A DNA stretch of 64,000 nucleotides. Origin: Gimesia chilikensis. GTDB taxonomy: Bacteria; Planctomycetota; Planctomycetia; Planctomycetales; Planctomycetaceae. The notes under the pieces are model-generated. The model saw only the letters and a list, made by a program, of their open reading frames with translations. It ran no database searches and was not told where the DNA came from. The translations under genes were made by a program, and so were the position numbers. This document shows, piece by piece, positions 62,150-64,000 of this stretch (its first letter is position 1; the number at the start of each line of letters is the position of its first letter). The stretch is taken from assembly GCF_007744075.1 (NCBI RefSeq), contig NZ_CP036266.1:5751748-5815747 (forward strand), read 5' to 3'.

Positions 62150-63853
62150 TCAGGCCATGGGGAAAAATGAGACTCCCAGCAGGACGACAATGAATCCGAC
62201 GACGCCCATCAGGGCCGTCATGGGGGTAATGAATTTCAGAGTCTCCCCCTCGGTCATGCCACTCATTTTACCGATGACCCAGAAACCGCTGTCGTTCATC
62301 CAGGAAAGGGGCTTGGAACCGCAGCCAATCGCGAGGGCAAGATAAACCGGATGAAAACCGAGCGTGGCGGATTCCGCAATCCCGCCCAGAATCCCCACGG
62401 TCGTAATCATGGCCACGGTCGACGATCCCTGGGCAGTGCGGATTGCCGTTGTGATCAGAAAGGCCAGCGTAACCAGCATCAGGGGAGAGACATCGGGCAG
62501 TGATTCAATCAGAAAGCTGACGCCTGTCTGCTGCAGGACACCCCCGAAGGCTCCGCCGGCAGCGGTGATCAGAATAATCACGCCTCCCGTAGAGAGGGAG
62601 GCCTGAATCGATTCGGAAAGTTCGCCCAGCGAAGATTTTTTCTGTCGCACCAGCGTCGCCAGGGCGATCACGGCAGCGATACCCAGTGCGATGTTTTTAT
62701 TTCCCAGCGTCATAATCAGGTCCTGAACCTCGGGAGAGATCTGGTCGCTGATGGACTTGAACTTCAGCAGTGTGGACCCGGCAATCATTATCACCGGCAG
62801 CAGGATGGGTGCCAGTGACAGCCAGAGTGAGGGAAGATCTTCGAGCTGGCTGTTGGAAAGTCTTTCGAGATCAGCCTGTGTGACGTCAGCCGAATCGCGA
62901 AAGGGGAGTTCACAGTGCTTGTTGATCAGGGTGGCATAAGCCAGACCGAAGATGGCCGCGATACTGCCGACAATCATGCCCCCCATGATCATGGTGGCAA
63001 TGTCGACCCCCAGCTGCTCCGCTACAAACAGTGGTCCGGGAGTAGGCGGCACCAGGGAGTGGGCCATCGTGCCTCCGGTCACAATCGCCAGCACGTAAAG
63101 CAGGTAGTTTTTACCGGTGCGGAATCGCATCGCTTTACCGAGTGGAATCAACAGGTAAAATACCGTATCGAAGAAGACGGGAATCGCCAGCAGAAATCCA
63201 CTGGCCATGAAAGCAACGGGAGCCAGCTTCTCACCTACAAAATTAATGGCTGAGCGGACGATTCGCTCGGCGGCGCCGCTCTCGAGCAGGCACATGCCGA
63301 TGATGGCGGCTAATGCGATCAGGATGCCGATCTTGGCACAGGTCGATCCGAATCCCGCGGCCACCCGTTCGCCGACCGACTGCTGCCCCGCTTTGATGGC
63401 CGCCTTATAGTTGGCGGGGGTGATGGCAAAATCGTCGAGGCGAATCTCGCGGCTGGCGCTGTCATCCCGAACTTTGAGGTCAGCGATGATCATCCGCTGG
63501 CTGTCTTTAGTAAACTCGGAGGTCACCCGGGCCACTTCGGTCTCGGCAATCGGGATCAGCGGAAACCCGGGCTGCTCGCCACCCATAATCATCAATAGCA
63601 TGCCGGGCTGCAGCATCCCGGCTTTTTCGATCTCAATGACAATCTTCTGATTATCGGGAGTGACTTCGAGGATTTTAAACTTGTTTTTCCGGAGGGCCGT
63701 CTCCTCGATCTGCTGAGTGGGCGTCAAGACACCTACACAAATGGCTCCTGCCAGCAATGCGAGGAAGGCATGCAGACGAAAAAACAGGACGCCACCGACG
63801 ACGATGGTCACCCCGGCTAAAATAATCACGATCACCCAAGCGCTTAGTTCCAT
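62150..63853 (-). CDS. GntP-family permease with inserted soluble domain
   Basis: Gluconate:H+ symporter family. Twelve or so membrane segments; landmarks include GFLLAIPVFFDTVFYLLIPL, TGGTMAHSLVPPTPGPLFVA and the late LAIGCGSKPLSWMNDSGFWV. At 567 residues it is about 110 longer than usual. The excess is a hydrophilic, beta-rich segment at about 45-150, inserted after the second helix (VLTPTQQIEETALRKNKFKI onward), before FGSTCAKIGILIALAAIIGM. The substrate may be gluconate or another sugar acid; it cannot be told. ATG 63853. Confidence 0.88.
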   Translation of the reverse strand: MELSAWVIVIILAGVTIVVGGVLFFRLHAFLALLAGAICVGVLTPTQQIEETALRKNKFKILEVTPDNQKIVIEIEKAGMLQPGMLLMIMGGEQPGFPLIPIAETEVARVTSEFTKDSQRMIIADLKVRDDSASREIRLDDFAITPANYKAAIKAGQQSVGERVAAGFGSTCAKIGILIALAAIIGMCLLESGAAERIVRSAINFVGEKLAPVAFMASGFLLAIPVFFDTVFYLLIPLGKAMRFRTGKNYLLYVLAIVTGGTMAHSLVPPTPGPLFVAEQLGVDIATMIMGGMIVGSIAAIFGLAYATLINKHCELPFRDSADVTQADLERLSNSQLEDLPSLWLSLAPILLPVIMIAGSTLLKFKSISDQISPEVQDLIMTLGNKNIALGIAAVIALATLVRQKKSSLGELSESIQASLSTGGVIILITAAGGAFGGVLQQTGVSFLIESLPDVSPLMLVTLAFLITTAIRTAQGSSTVAMITTVGILGGIAESATLGFHPVYLALAIGCGSKPLSWMNDSGFWVIGKMSGMTEGETLKFITPMTALMGVVGFIVVLLGVSFFPMA

Positions 63854-64000
63854 GATTCAACCAGTTCGAATTGTAGACGCACCGTGTGTATTTCATGAAA
63901 TTCACCATTTTTTCGACACATCCTGATCGGAATCGGGTTAAATAGACGTCAGCCATTCAGTGATGTCTGACTGACTCCCGAATGAAATTCGGGGCCATTC

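Noticed and set aside
63675-63956. 93-codon open frame on the minus strand
   Set aside because: It overlaps the start of the GntP-family gene in another frame and has no family features.
1-64000. CRISPR arrays, prophage, insertion sequences or defence systems
   Set aside because: No regularly spaced direct repeats, integrase, transposase, or nuclease/helicase clusters were seen; the content is mainly housekeeping and envelope genes.

Overview
The window looks like ordinary chromosome of a member of the Planctomycetota, most likely order Planctomycetales and perhaps Gimesia or a close relative; the genus is a guess. The case rests on family content: two secreted DUF1501 proteins with twin-arginine leaders, a DUF1559 pseudopilin-like protein, a lone Flp-type pilin, a sulfatase, an FG-GAP/ASPIC-UnbV lipoprotein beside a TPR protein, a PQQ-propeller protein, a DUF11-repeat surface protein, and a TPR protein ending in two RNA polymerase alpha-CTD-like domains. 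No phage, transposase, integrase or CRISPR array was seen. Genes on both strands share similar base composition, and GTG and TTG starts are common.

Layout. 1-4.8 kb: partial L-2-hydroxyglutarate oxidase, M20 dipeptidase, DUF1501 protein, folK. 5-9.6 kb: Flp pilin, infA, rnhA, recG, LptF/LptG-type permease. 10-14.7 kb: DksA/TraR-type zinc-finger regulator, HtrA-like protease, large DUF11-repeat protein. 15.2-19.8 kb: lipB-like, lipA, lipoyl-like domain protein, holB, ricT, Minf_1886-family protein. 20-25.4 kb: membrane pyrophosphatase, rsfS, argS, bidirectional terminator, tRNA-Gln. 25.5-33.3 kb, almost all on the minus strand: TPR/alpha-CTD protein, rsmB, aroA, SDR epimerase, a conserved hypothetical, prs, a GlmU-like nucleotidyltransferase. 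33.4-41.3 kb: predicted outer-membrane barrel, small conserved protein, gpsA, PQQ propeller, second DUF1501, small lipoprotein, DUF1559. 41.5-44.6 kb: ASPIC/UnbV lipoprotein and TPR protein. 44.8-50.9 kb: a heavy-metal RND efflux operon bracketed by two histidine-rich lipoproteins. 51.2-56.1 kb: 2-hydroxyacid dehydrogenase, coiled-coil repeat protein, sulfatase, hypothetical. 56.3-58.9 kb: a four-gene phospholipid operon resembling E. coli ynbA/ynbB. 59.3-63.9 kb: small membrane proteins, a secreted beta-propeller protein and a GntP-family permease.

The clearest functional units are the lipoate/replication/ribosome operon, the metal efflux operon (with a good sigma70-like promoter and a strong terminator) and the phospholipid operon. 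The points most worth checking are: a LipB-family protein lacking the catalytic Lys/Cys pair next to LipA and a lipoyl-like domain lacking the modifiable lysine; the TPR/double alpha-CTD protein; the extra domains inserted into the pyrophosphatase, ArgRS and GntP permease; a coiled-coil protein built from an exact 46-codon repeat; and the histidine-rich metal operon with upstream palindromes. All family calls come from reading motifs in the translated sequence; no database search was run.
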